Source: Hymenobacter arizonensis (GTDB taxonomy: Bacteria > Bacteroidota > Bacteroidia > Cytophagales > Hymenobacteraceae). From it: 64,000 bases of DNA. Positions within the stretch are counted from its first letter, which is position 1; every line of letters begins with the position of its first letter. The notes beneath the pieces are model-generated. The model had not been told where the DNA came from and did no database searches. It was given only the letters and a program-made list of their open reading frames with translations. Position numbers and translations under genes: made by a program. The stretch lies in the NCBI RefSeq assembly GCF_900115775.1, contig NZ_FOXS01000001.1, forward strand, positions 558,001-622,000, written 5' to 3'. This document shows, piece after piece, positions 16,426 through 24,221 of this stretch.

Positions 16426-17439
16426 ATGACTAATTGCATCGGCCTCGCAGGACTTGTTCTCATCCTGTTACTTAGTGGCTGTCAAAACCAGGCCTCAGAA
16501 AAGGCAGCCCGCGCTCCAACCGAAGAGCCGCGGCCCACCTCGCCGGCGTTTAACGCCGATTCAGCCTATGCTTTCACCGCCAAGCAAGTAGCCTTCGGGC
16601 CGCGCGTGCCTAATTCCAAAGCGCATGTGGCAACCGGCAACTGGCTGGTGGCCAAGTTCAAAAGCTACGGCCTGAAGGTGATGGAACAGCCGTTTGAGGC
16701 CATGACCTTCGACGGCACCTACATCAAGGCGCGCAACATTATTGTGCAGTACCAGCCGCAGGCCGCCCGCCGGGTGGCCATCTTCGGCCACTGGGACACC
16801 CGCCCCTTCGCCGACAACGACAAGGAGAAGAAAAACGCCCCCATGGACGGTGCTTCCGACGGGGCCAGCGCCGTGGCCGTGGCCCTGGAAATGGCCCGTG
16901 TGCTCAGCCAGCAGCCCGACAGCCTCTCGCCCAACGTGGGCGTCGACTTCATTCTCTTCGACGCCGAAGACTGGGGCCACGACACCGCCACGCAGGCCGA
17001 CCTGAAAAACCAACTCGAAGGCAGCGGCACCGATTCCTGGTGCCTGGGCTCGCAGTACTGGGCCAAAAACCTGCTGCCCAAGAATTATAAGGCCGAGTAC
17101 GGCGTGCTGCTCGACATGGTGGGGGCGAAGGGCGCCGTCTTTACCCGCGAAGGCGTCTCGCGCGCACGAGCCGGCTTCGTGCTCGACAAAATCTGGGCTG
17201 CGGCCCACCGGCTCGGGTACTCCGATTTCTTTCGCTACGACACCACGACGGCCATCACCGACGACCACGTCTACACCAACCAGGCGGGCGTGCCGACGGT
17301 GGACGTTTATCACCACGATTTTTCCGGGGCCGTGTTTCCCGCCTACCACCACGCCACCGCCGACAACCTGGGCCTCATCGACCGGAAAAGCCTGCACGCG
17401 GTCGGACAAACGATGCTCCACACCCTCTACGCCGAGTAA
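16426..17439 (+). CDS. M28-family zinc lipoprotein (glutaminyl cyclase-like)
   Basis: A 337-aa envelope enzyme. Its lipoprotein signal has LLLSGC with Cys19. The M28 catalytic domain shows FGHWDTRPFADN (His122, Asp124), DGASDGASAVA (bridging Asp near 145), ILFDAEDWGHD (Glu181 general base and next acid) and the last metal His in the C-terminal stretch SGAVFPAYHHATADN. A W in the GHWDT motif, the DAEDWG motif and the long insert resemble bacterial glutaminyl-peptide cyclotransferases, which form N-terminal pyroglutamate. An aminopeptidase activity is the alternative. ATG at 16426. Confidence 0.85.
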   Translation: MTNCIGLAGLVLILLLSGCQNQASEKAARAPTEEPRPTSPAFNADSAYAFTAKQVAFGPRVPNSKAHVATGNWLVAKFKSYGLKVMEQPFEAMTFDGTYIKARNIIVQYQPQAARRVAIFGHWDTRPFADNDKEKKNAPMDGASDGASAVAVALEMARVLSQQPDSLSPNVGVDFILFDAEDWGHDTATQADLKNQLEGSGTDSWCLGSQYWAKNLLPKNYKAEYGVLLDMVGAKGAVFTREGVSRARAGFVLDKIWAAAHRLGYSDFFRYDTTTAITDDHVYTNQAGVPTVDVYHHDFSGAVFPAYHHATADNLGLIDRKSLHAVGQTMLHTLYAE

Positions 17440-17940
17440 TTGGCCGGCGTGCTGGGGCGGGGGCCTCCCTGTTTGCTGGGTTGGAGATGCGCCGACGCGC
17501 CTTTGAAAAGGTAACAAACGACCGTGAGCCGAAGCATTGTTGATACCCTTGTTTTGCGATTCTGACCGTTTCGCTGAACACCACGTTTTAACTTTTTACC
17601 CTTTTCCTGTCGGCACCTGTGGAGCCGCACCGAGCCTTTCCTCTACCGATAAGCACCGGACAACGTAGTTTCTCGCATGCAACAACTCTCCGTCACGTGG
17701 CAGAGCTACAACAGCCTCGACACCCACGGGAACGGCTCTTCCTACGCAACGCAAACGTCATTACAGTTCACGTCACATACTTAACGCCACGCGGTATATC
17801 CGTTGCACGGGCTGTACATGGCGTAACCTGCTTGTATGTTTTCCGTCCTGGCCCGCCGTGTAACGGGAACAAGCAAGCCTTTATTAAAAGAGCTGGCCAC
17901 CTATTACACGAGTAATGCCCGGGCCATTGATACCGGCAGA
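17440..17940. other. Intergenic region without a convincing gene
   Basis: About 500 bases between the stops of two convergent genes. Short frames exist on both strands but have no hydrophobic pattern or motif and look fortuitous. No strong hairpin terminator was seen, which is unusual for a convergent junction in this window. Confidence 0.4.
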
Positions 17941-19164
17941 TTAAGCCAGCTGGCTCCAGAATATAATCCGGCCAGCATTTTGATGGACCAGCTGCACGCC
18001 GCCGTCCTGGGAGACGGCTACGGCCAGGCACGCGGGGGCCGCCGCGCAGAGCCGGTAGGCCGCCCGGTGGCGGGTGCCGCCCTGGTCGGCGAGCTCGGCC
18101 TGCAGGTGCTCGCCTTCCAGGTCCAGGGCCCGATGGACGTGGTCCAGCGCAATGTGCGGCGCCCGAATCTCAACGCCGAAGCCTACTATTTCCAGGTTTT
18201 GAGTCAGCACCAGCGCCCCGTCTACGGCCATCAGGTCGGCCATTAGGTCGGCGAAGTGGTCGAGGGCCACCGCCAGGGCGCGGAGCTCGGGGTCGCGGGC
18301 TTGTTGATAATAGGGCCAGCTCACATCGCCCAATGCCTGTTGCCGCGCAATAATGGCGTGGATGAGCTGGCTGCACCGCCCTTCCCTGCCCAGCTCCTGG
18401 GTGGGGTATTTGGGGCGCAGCAGTCCGCCGGGCGCCAGCAGCTCGGCCACGGCCCCCGGCGGCACAAACACCAACAGCCCGCCGTGGCCCCCGGCCCGCA
18501 CCCGCGCCACGGCCCGGCGCTGCACATGGTGCCCGAGCATGGCAATGAGGTTGAGTTCGGCCGGGCCCAACTGGGGGTTGGCGGCCACCATTTCCCCGAA
18601 GCGCCCCCGGCTCCAGGCGGTGGGGAACTGCAAAAAGCCGTGGCCGTCGATGCGGCCCGCGCGCAGCGTCAGCACGCGGGTGGCTCCGCAGTAACAGGTC
18701 AGCAGGCCCGGGCCCTGCACGTGCACCACCAGCACCGGGGGCACTTCCTCGGCGGTGGGCGCGGGGCTGCCGGGGAGCCGGTCCCAGGGCATGTCCGTCA
18801 CCAGCAGGCCCCACAGCACCAACTCGCCGGCCTCGGTCTGCCGGACGGCGAGCAGCGTGGCGGGGCGCGCCACGGCCGGGCTAAGCCGCCGGATTTCCTG
18901 TTCGTTCCAGGGCCGGGGCGTGCCAAAAGCCACCACATGGGGGCCGGTGGCGAGCGGCCCGGGAGCCGCCGTCAGCTGCGCCGACGTGGCGAGCACGACG
19001 TGGCATTCCACGGGCCGGGCTTCCTCCCGCAGCAGGCTGGCCTGGTAAATGATGGACAGGAATTGGGTCAGCACGGCGTGCTCAGGCAGCGGGCTGCCCT
19101 CGGTTTGGACCCAGCGCTCCCGCAGCGCGTGGGCTATTTCAGCAGGATAGTACGCGGTGACCAT
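17941..19164 (-). CDS. DisA_N-type diadenylate cyclase with putative DACNV sensor region
   Basis: A 407-aa protein predicted to make cyclic di-AMP from two ATP. The C-terminal third (about 290-407) is a DAC domain: DGALVL at 315-320 carries the DGA motif, GTRHRAA at 363-369 carries the RHR motif, and VSQDGGVQLVHQNAGRI follows as in DisA/CdaA enzymes. The N-terminal part (about 1-280) has no membrane segments and fits the diadenylate-cyclase-associated sensor domain named DACNV. That assignment is from memory of the family plan rather than alignment. CdaA-type membrane helices and the DNA-binding part of DisA are absent. ATG at 19162-19164. It is downstream of, and parallel to, the TIGR01777 gene (79-base gap). 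Ligand and regulation are unknown. Confidence 0.75.
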   Translation of the reverse strand: MVTAYYPAEIAHALRERWVQTEGSPLPEHAVLTQFLSIIYQASLLREEARPVECHVVLATSAQLTAAPGPLATGPHVVAFGTPRPWNEQEIRRLSPAVARPATLLAVRQTEAGELVLWGLLVTDMPWDRLPGSPAPTAEEVPPVLVVHVQGPGLLTCYCGATRVLTLRAGRIDGHGFLQFPTAWSRGRFGEMVAANPQLGPAELNLIAMLGHHVQRRAVARVRAGGHGGLLVFVPPGAVAELLAPGGLLRPKYPTQELGREGRCSQLIHAIIARQQALGDVSWPYYQQARDPELRALAVALDHFADLMADLMAVDGALVLTQNLEIVGFGVEIRAPHIALDHVHRALDLEGEHLQAELADQGGTRHRAAYRLCAAAPACLAVAVSQDGGVQLVHQNAGRIIFWSQLA

Positions 19165-19243
19165 GGGCGAGAGGTGCTAGAAAAAAGAAAGGCTACTTGC
19201 CCGGCAGCGGTCCGGGCGGGGCAATTTAAAGCAATGCAGTCAG

Positions 19244-20203
19244 CTATTCAGACCGCGCGCTTTCGGCACCATACACCAGGGACTTGGCTGGTTGCGGGGC
19301 CGTAGCGTAAAGCGCCTGCAAGGCCTCGCGCAGCCCGGGGAACTCGAAGGCAAAGCCCTGAGCCAGCACCTTGGCCGCGCTCACGCGTTTGCCGGTCAAC
19401 ACCATTTCGCTCTGCTCGCCCATGGCCAACTGGAGGATGAAGGCGGGAATATTGGGCAGCAGCAAGGGGCGGTGCAGCACCTCGGCCAGCGCCGTGGTGA
19501 AGGCGGCGTTGGTGGCCGGGTTGGGAGCCACCGCGTTGTAGGCGCCCTGCCAGATATCATCGGTTAGCATAGCGAGCAAGAGGCGGCACAGGTCATCAAT
19601 GTGAATCCAGGACAGCCACTGCTGGCCGCTGCCCAGGGGCGCCCCAAATCCGAGCTTCACCGGGCCGGCTAGGGCCGGCAGGGCCCCGCCCGCCAGGCTC
19701 AGCACCACCCCAATGCGCGGCACGACCACCCGTAGGCCCAGGGCGGCGAGGGGCACAGCGGCCTGCTCCCAGGCCTGCGTTAGGTCGGCCAGCAGGTCGT
19801 GGCCGACCGGCAGCGTGTCTTCCGTTACCAGCGCGTCGCCGGTATTGCCGTAGAGGCCAATGGCCGAGGCCGAAACCACGGTGCGGACGCGGTGCCCGGG
19901 TTTGGCCAGCTCGCGGCGCAGCAGAGCCAGGCCGTCGACGCGGCTGGCCAGGAGCTCCTGTTTGCGGGCGGCGGTCCATTGGCCCTCGCCCACGTTGGCC
20001 CCGGCCAGGTTCACCACCGCATCGGCGAAGGGCACGGCGGCCGGGTCGATGGTGCCGGCGGCGGGGTCCCACTGAAACGTGCGGCAGGGGCTCCCGGGCG
20101 CCAGCGTGCGGCTCACATGGGCCACGCGGTGGCCGGCTTCGGTGAGCACGCCGGAAAGGCGGGTGCCGACGAGGCCGGTGCCGCCGGTGATGAGGACGTT
20201 CAT
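19244..20203 (-). CDS. TIGR01777-family NAD(P)-binding epimerase-like protein
   Basis: A 319-aa atypical short-chain dehydrogenase of the TIGR01777 group (relatives of plant/cyanobacterial SulA-like epimerase proteins). It has the Rossmann motif VLITGGTGLVGTRLSGVL at the start, DAVVNLAGANVGEGQWTAAR, SASAIGLYGNTGD with the YxxxK region degenerate, LSWIHIDDLCRLL and the C-terminal DUF1731-like PLLLPNIPAFILQLAMGEQS. ATG at 20201-20203, since upstream sequence is not coding-like. Its upstream region holds one of the two 29/30-bp motifs that flank the Crp/Fnr gene. No substrate is known for the family. Confidence 0.9.
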   Translation of the reverse strand: MNVLITGGTGLVGTRLSGVLTEAGHRVAHVSRTLAPGSPCRTFQWDPAAGTIDPAAVPFADAVVNLAGANVGEGQWTAARKQELLASRVDGLALLRRELAKPGHRVRTVVSASAIGLYGNTGDALVTEDTLPVGHDLLADLTQAWEQAAVPLAALGLRVVVPRIGVVLSLAGGALPALAGPVKLGFGAPLGSGQQWLSWIHIDDLCRLLLAMLTDDIWQGAYNAVAPNPATNAAFTTALAEVLHRPLLLPNIPAFILQLAMGEQSEMVLTGKRVSAAKVLAQGFAFEFPGLREALQALYATAPQPAKSLVYGAESARSE

Positions 20204-20269
20204 GGGCAGGGACTTTGGGGTTCCGGCCGAAGAGAACCAGAACATCACAAAAGACCGGGCGGCCCACGC

Positions 20270-20298
20270 GCCCAAACGATAACAAACGCTAAGAAATG
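20270..20298 (-). promoter_or_regulatory. 29-bp motif upstream of the TIGR01777 gene (pair member 1)
   Basis: Read on the minus strand it begins CATTTCTTAGCG and continues TTTGTTATCGTTTGGGC. It is the same as 20969-20998 except for one T. The core is two 9-10-base direct units, TAGCGTTTG and TATCGTTTG, each resembling a -7 box. It lies about 70 bases before the start at 20203. Confidence 0.6.
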
Positions 20299-20304
20299 AC
20301 GGCC

Positions 20305-20907
20305 CTACTGCCCCCGCGAGGTGCGGTTGCGAATGCGACTCAAACTCACGGGCGTTACGCCCAGAAAGTTGGCGATGTAGTGCTGGGGCACCCGCGCGAG
20401 AATATTGGGGTTGCCGCTGACCAGCAGGGCCTCGTAGCGCTCGGCGGGGCTGAGCAGCAGCAGGCTCACCATGCGTTCTTCCAGGCCCACGGCCAGGTAT
20501 TCGGCAAACCGCCGGCCGAACTGTTGCCAGGCCATGCGCTGGTCAAATAAGTCGGCCAGCACCGCGTAGGGAAACGTCAGGCAGCAGCCCGTGCTCAGGG
20601 CTTCGATGGTGACCAGCGAGGGCCGGCCGGTCAGGCTGCTGAAGTAGGCGCCCATTAGCTGTTCTTCGAAGAAGAAGTAACTGGTGCGCTCCTCGCCGTC
20701 TTTGGTATAATACTGCCGGAACATGCCTTCGAGCACAAACCCCACGTCGGCCGCGACCCGGCCCTGCTCGGCAAATACGGCGTGCCGGGCCAGAGGCACC
20801 AGGCGCAGGTGCGGCTCCAGCAAGTTCCAATCGTCGTCGCTCAGGGGAGCAAACTGGGTGAGGTGCTGGCGCAGGCGCAGGGCCGATTCGGGGAGGGAGG
20901 GCAGCAT
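20305..20907 (-). CDS. Crp/Fnr-family transcriptional regulator 1
   Basis: A 200-aa regulator with an N-terminal cyclic-nucleotide-binding-like beta barrel (ARHAVFAEQGRVAADVGFVL, EGMFRQYYTKDGEERTSYFF) and a C-terminal winged helix (VPQHYIANFLGVTPVSLSRI). The barrel lacks a recognisable cAMP phosphate-binding RxS motif, and no Fe-S Cys set is seen, so the effector is unknown. This short form is common in Bacteroidota. ATG at 20905-20907. It lies between, and is flanked by, two copies of a 29/30-bp motif in front of the genes at 20203 (minus) and 21046 (plus), both plausible targets. Confidence 0.88.
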   Translation of the reverse strand: MLPSLPESALRLRQHLTQFAPLSDDDWNLLEPHLRLVPLARHAVFAEQGRVAADVGFVLEGMFRQYYTKDGEERTSYFFFEEQLMGAYFSSLTGRPSLVTIEALSTGCCLTFPYAVLADLFDQRMAWQQFGRRFAEYLAVGLEERMVSLLLLSPAERYEALLVSGNPNILARVPQHYIANFLGVTPVSLSRIRNRTSRGQ

Positions 20908-20968
20908 GAAAGAGCAGGCAGTGATATGGCAGTAGATAAAGGGACCGGGGAAGATACCGGCGGCGCCG

Positions 20969-20998
20969 CATTTCTTAGCGTTTGTTATCGTTTTGGGC
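20969..20998 (+). promoter_or_regulatory. 30-bp motif upstream of the NAD(P)-binding gene (pair member 2)
   Basis: CATTTCTTAGCG followed by TTTGTTATCGTTTTGGGC, identical to the reverse complement of 20270-20298 except for one extra T. It is located 48 bases before the ATG at 21046, in the same orientation relative to its gene as the other copy. It is a candidate shared promoter or operator. Confidence 0.6.
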
Positions 20999-21045
20999 TG
21001 GTGGAGCGGCGGAATTTTGCATCGTCACTTACCTCTCGAAACCGC

Positions 21046-21978
21046 ATGAGACTCCACACCATCCTGGGTGCCAACGGCACCATCACGACGCAGCTGCTGC
21101 CGGTGCTGCAACAGCACGGCGAAAACATCCGGTTGGTTTCGCGCCACCCCAAGCCGGTGGCCGGAACCGAAACCCGGTCGGCCGATTTTCTGGACGCCGA
21201 ACAGACCCGGCTGGCCGTGGACGGCTCCGCCATCGTGTACCTGCTCGTGGGCCTGGAATACAGCGCGAAGGTGTGGCGGCGCGACTGGCCCGTGATTATG
21301 CGCAACGTCATTGCCGCCTGCAAAGCCACGCAGGCCCAGCTGATTTTTCTCGACAGCCTCTACACCTACGGCCGCGTGGAGGGCGCGATTACGGAAGCCA
21401 CGCCGACGCGGCCGGTGAGTGAAAAAGGCCGGATTCTGGTCGAAATCGAAAGCCTGCTGCTGGCCGAGCGCCGCAGTGGCGGGCTGCCGGCCATCATCGC
21501 CAAAGCCTCCGATTTTTACGGGCCGGGCGTGGTTGAGAAAAGCTGGTCCGGCTCGCTGGTGTTCAGCCGCCTGAAAAAGAAGCAAACCCCGCAGTGGCTA
21601 GTGAATGCGCGCGTGCCGCGCACCTACACCTTCACGCCGGACATCGGCCGGGCCCTCTACGTGCTGGCTCAGCACCCCGAGGCCTTCAACCAAACCTGGA
21701 TACTGCCCGTGGCCTCGCCGACGCTGACCGGGCAGGAATTTAGCGCCCTGGCGGCGCAATACATGCAGGGCAACGAAAAGGTGCAGGTGCTGCCCAAGTG
21801 GTTATTTGGGGTGATGGGACTGTTCGTTCCCTTTATGAAGGAAGCGCACGAAGTGATATACCAGGACGAAAACGGGTACGTGCTGGACTCCACGCGCTTC
21901 AACCAAACTTTCGACTTCACGCCGACCCCTTACGAAGAGGGCATTCGGACCACGGCAGAGTGGTTCCTGAAGAATTAA
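21046..21978 (+). CDS. NAD(P)-binding epimerase/NmrA-like protein
   Basis: A 310-aa Rossmann-fold protein of the extended short-chain dehydrogenase type. The N-terminus RLHTILGANGTITTQLLPVL carries a GxxGxxT-like dinucleotide loop. VYLLVGLEYSAKVW, the IFLDSLYTYGRVEGAITEAT stretch (Tyr of the active site) and KASDFYGPGVVEKSW follow. It is probably an NADP-dependent reductase or epimerase, or a redox-sensing non-enzyme, and the substrate is unknown. ATG at 21046, the first start after the 30-bp motif; an upstream frame extension overlaps the Crp/Fnr gene and is rejected. Confidence 0.85.
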   Translation: MRLHTILGANGTITTQLLPVLQQHGENIRLVSRHPKPVAGTETRSADFLDAEQTRLAVDGSAIVYLLVGLEYSAKVWRRDWPVIMRNVIAACKATQAQLIFLDSLYTYGRVEGAITEATPTRPVSEKGRILVEIESLLLAERRSGGLPAIIAKASDFYGPGVVEKSWSGSLVFSRLKKKQTPQWLVNARVPRTYTFTPDIGRALYVLAQHPEAFNQTWILPVASPTLTGQEFSALAAQYMQGNEKVQVLPKWLFGVMGLFVPFMKEAHEVIYQDENGYVLDSTRFNQTFDFTPTPYEEGIRTTAEWFLKN

Positions 21979-22108
21979 ATACTGATGCCGCCGCTCAGGG
22001 TGCTGGCCATCGGGGCTGCAACGCGCTGCAAGGAACACAAGCCCTGAGCTACCGCCTGCCTGAACCATTGTACGCTGCTTTCACATCACTTTTCTCAACC
22101 CTAATCCT

Positions 22109-22807
22109 ATGTTTCTCGGACATTTCGGCGTCGGCTTTGGCGCCAAGAAGCTGCAACCCCAGGTGTCATTAGGCACCTTCTTTCTGGCCGCTCAACTGGC
22201 CGACTTGGTGTGGCCCACACTGCTACTGCTGGGCGTGGAGCGCGTGAACATCGTGCCGCAGGCCACGGCCACCAACGCGTTTGAATTCGTGTATTACCCC
22301 TTCACGCACAGCTTGGTGGGCGAGCTGGTAGCGGGCCTGTTGCTAGGTCTGATTTATTGGTTGGTAAAGCGCAACGCAAAAGGGGCGCTGCTGGTGGGCC
22401 TGCTCGTGCCCAGCCACTGGCTGCTCGATTTGGTGGTGCACACCCCCGATTTGCCGCTGTATCCCGGCCCGTCGCCGATGTTCGGGTTTGGGCTCTGGAA
22501 CCAGATTGCGCTGACGCAGGTGGTCGAATTCGCGCTGCTGGGTGCGGGCTTATGGCTTTATACGCGGCGCACCACGGCCCGCAATGGCGTGGGCCGCTAC
22601 GGCCTGCTGGGGCTGGTGGCATTCCTGGTGCTGATACACGTGGGCGGCCTCTTCGGCCCGCCGCCCGCTTCGGTGGAGGCATTGGGGTGGTCGGGGCAGC
22701 TATTTTGGGTGATAGTGCTGCTGGCCTATTGGGTGGACCGCAACCGCGAAGTGAGCGGCCTGCCGGATGGCGAACCGCTCCGGGCGGCTGTCCCGGTCGT
22801 TTCTTAG
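22109..22807 (+). CDS. Polytopic membrane protein with YdjM-like His/Asp motifs
   Basis: A 232-aa inner-membrane protein with six or so hydrophobic segments. Conserved-looking polar residues lie within or near the membrane: GHFGVGFGAKK at the start, FTHSLVGELVAG, and PSHWLLDLVVHTPDLPLYPG. This His/Asp pattern recalls the DUF457/YdjM group of putative membrane metal-dependent hydrolases, so it is placed near that family with moderate confidence. ATG at 22109. It is 130 bases downstream of the NAD(P)-binding gene on the same strand. Confidence 0.65.
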   Translation: MFLGHFGVGFGAKKLQPQVSLGTFFLAAQLADLVWPTLLLLGVERVNIVPQATATNAFEFVYYPFTHSLVGELVAGLLLGLIYWLVKRNAKGALLVGLLVPSHWLLDLVVHTPDLPLYPGPSPMFGFGLWNQIALTQVVEFALLGAGLWLYTRRTTARNGVGRYGLLGLVAFLVLIHVGGLFGPPPASVEALGWSGQLFWVIVLLAYWVDRNREVSGLPDGEPLRAAVPVVS

Positions 22808-22893
22808 CGCGAGCAGGATATCTCTCCACCACGAACATAAAAACGCGTTCTACCTCCCGCGGCCGATGGTACCCACCCCGTACTAGGTTGAAT

Positions 22894-22919
22894 TACTTTT
22901 TACCATATGGTAAAAAGTA
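22894..22919. promoter_or_regulatory. Perfect 26-bp palindrome upstream of the SRPBCC-Crp operon
   Basis: The half-site TACTTTTTACCAT is followed immediately by its exact reverse complement, ending at 22919, with no spacer. It lies 52 bases before the ATG at 22972. A perfect symmetric site of this length in front of an operon that ends in a Crp/Fnr-type regulator is most simply an operator, possibly autoregulatory. No T-run follows. Confidence 0.65.
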
Positions 22920-22971
22920 CCCGTTCACCTTGGGGGAGCTTTGCGGCACTTATCTCTAAACGTAACGCCCT

Positions 22972-23535
22972 ATGCTCTCCTGGTTCTCTTTATTCGCTGC
23001 CCTCCCTGTTGCGTTCACCAGCTATGCGCAAGCCTCTCCCAAGGGGCTATCCGCGACGGTGGAAACACACGTTGGCCAAGACCCCTTAGCCTCTTTCCTG
23101 CGGGTGGTGCCGATACCCCTGCAACAGATTTTTCAGGCCGGGCGAGGCATTCCCGCCATTACCGGCACGAGCGTCGTCACCCCCTGGAACGCGGTGGGCC
23201 AGTCGCGTCGGGTATTCTTTGCCTCCGGCGATTCGGCCCGCGAGGAAATCACCCACTACGAACCGGGCCGTTACTTTGCCTATCGGGTGTCCGAATTCAC
23301 CTTGGGAGCCAAATACGTGGCCAAGTACGCGGTGGGCGAATGGTGGTGGTCGGAGCAGGCGGGGCAAACGACCATTCGGTGGCGCTATACGTTTGTACCC
23401 AAAAACGTGCTGGTCCGGCCCTTTCTGGCGCTCTTTATCCGATATCGCTGGTTGCCTTACATGCAGGCCGCCATGACTCGCGTCCAGCAAGATGCTGCTC
23501 AGCAACTTACTCCTCCCAGCGCCCCGGCCCCATGA
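22972..23535 (+). CDS. Exported SRPBCC-like protein
   Basis: A 187-aa protein with an N-terminal hydrophobic signal (MLSWFSLFAALPVAFTSYAQ, probable cleavage after Ala). The remainder, with GTSVVTPWNAVGQSRRVFF, then EEITHYEPGRYFAYRVSEFT and TIRWRYTFVPKNVLVRPFL, has the strand/helix pattern of SRPBCC (START/polyketide-cyclase-like) ligand-binding proteins. It probably binds a small hydrophobic molecule, which is inference. Its stop overlaps the ATG of the regulator gene by 4 bases (ATGA), so the two proteins are made together. Confidence 0.75.
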   Translation: MLSWFSLFAALPVAFTSYAQASPKGLSATVETHVGQDPLASFLRVVPIPLQQIFQAGRGIPAITGTSVVTPWNAVGQSRRVFFASGDSAREEITHYEPGRYFAYRVSEFTLGAKYVAKYAVGEWWWSEQAGQTTIRWRYTFVPKNVLVRPFLALFIRYRWLPYMQAAMTRVQQDAAQQLTPPSAPAP

Positions 23536-24110
23536 CGCATCCAGCCCTCGAGAACCTGCTCTTGCAAGTAGCCGCCTTCACGCCCCAACAGCTCGCCCTC
23601 ATCAGCAGTCAGGCGGAAGAGAAGCACTACCCGGCCGGCGCCTACTTTGCCGAAGCCGGCCGGGTGGCCCGCGAAATCGGCTTCGTGGTGAGCGGCATTT
23701 TGCGCGTCTGTTATTATGACAAAGACGGGCGGGACTTGACCAAATACTTCATTGAAGAAGGGCACTTCGTGGTGGACCTACCCAGCTATCAGTACCACCT
23801 GCCGTCGGCCGAGTATATCCAGGCCGTGACGGAGGTGCAGCTGCTGGTCTTCAAAGCGAGCCGGTGGCAAGCCCTGAGCCAGACGATTACGAACTGGTCG
23901 CAAGCCGAAAGCATTCTGATTACCCGGGCTTTGTTAGCGAAGGTGGACCGCCTCAGCCCGCTCGTCCAGCAAGATGCGCGCACCAAATACGAGGCTTTTT
24001 TAACGCTGTTCCCCACGCTGGCCAATCGGATTCCCCTGGCTTACCTGGCTTCGTACATTGGCGTTACTCCCCAAAGCCTCAGCAGAATCCGTAAGCAAGT
24101 CCCTGGCTGA
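23532..24110 (+). CDS. Crp/Fnr-family transcriptional regulator 2
   Basis: A 192-aa regulator. The N-terminal barrel shows EEKHYPAGAYFAEAGRVARE, then IGFVVSGILRVCYYDKDGRD, and a C-terminal winged helix has IPLAYLASYIGVTPQSLSRI. The effector is unknown; no cAMP-type RxS signature and no cysteine cluster is present. The frame is open far upstream, but the ATG at 23532 within the ATGA overlap is the natural start. It resembles the first Crp/Fnr regulator 2.6 kb away in length and recognition helix (VTPxSLSRI), so the two may read related sites. The perfect palindrome at 22894-22919 is its most obvious candidate target. Confidence 0.88.
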   Translation: MTHPALENLLLQVAAFTPQQLALISSQAEEKHYPAGAYFAEAGRVAREIGFVVSGILRVCYYDKDGRDLTKYFIEEGHFVVDLPSYQYHLPSAEYIQAVTEVQLLVFKASRWQALSQTITNWSQAESILITRALLAKVDRLSPLVQQDARTKYEAFLTLFPTLANRIPLAYLASYIGVTPQSLSRIRKQVPG

Positions 24111-24221
24111 GTCAGCCAATCGTAGCGGTCAGCAATAGGCAGAAATTATTTCACAGGACACTCCGGGCGGCTGCCCCGCCTTTCCCTATAGCAACTTAGC
24201 GGCAGTATCCTACGACTCCCG

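Noticed and set aside
17836..18246. 136-codon plus frame overlapping the diadenylate cyclase gene
   Set aside because: Most of it is antisense to the catalytic DGA/RHR region and has no motif of its own.
20270..20998. Inverted 29/30-bp repeats considered as ends of an insertion sequence
   Set aside because: The gene between is a Crp/Fnr regulator and no transposase or target duplication is seen. Each copy lies in a promoter region in gene orientation. The possibility is kept only as an alternative.
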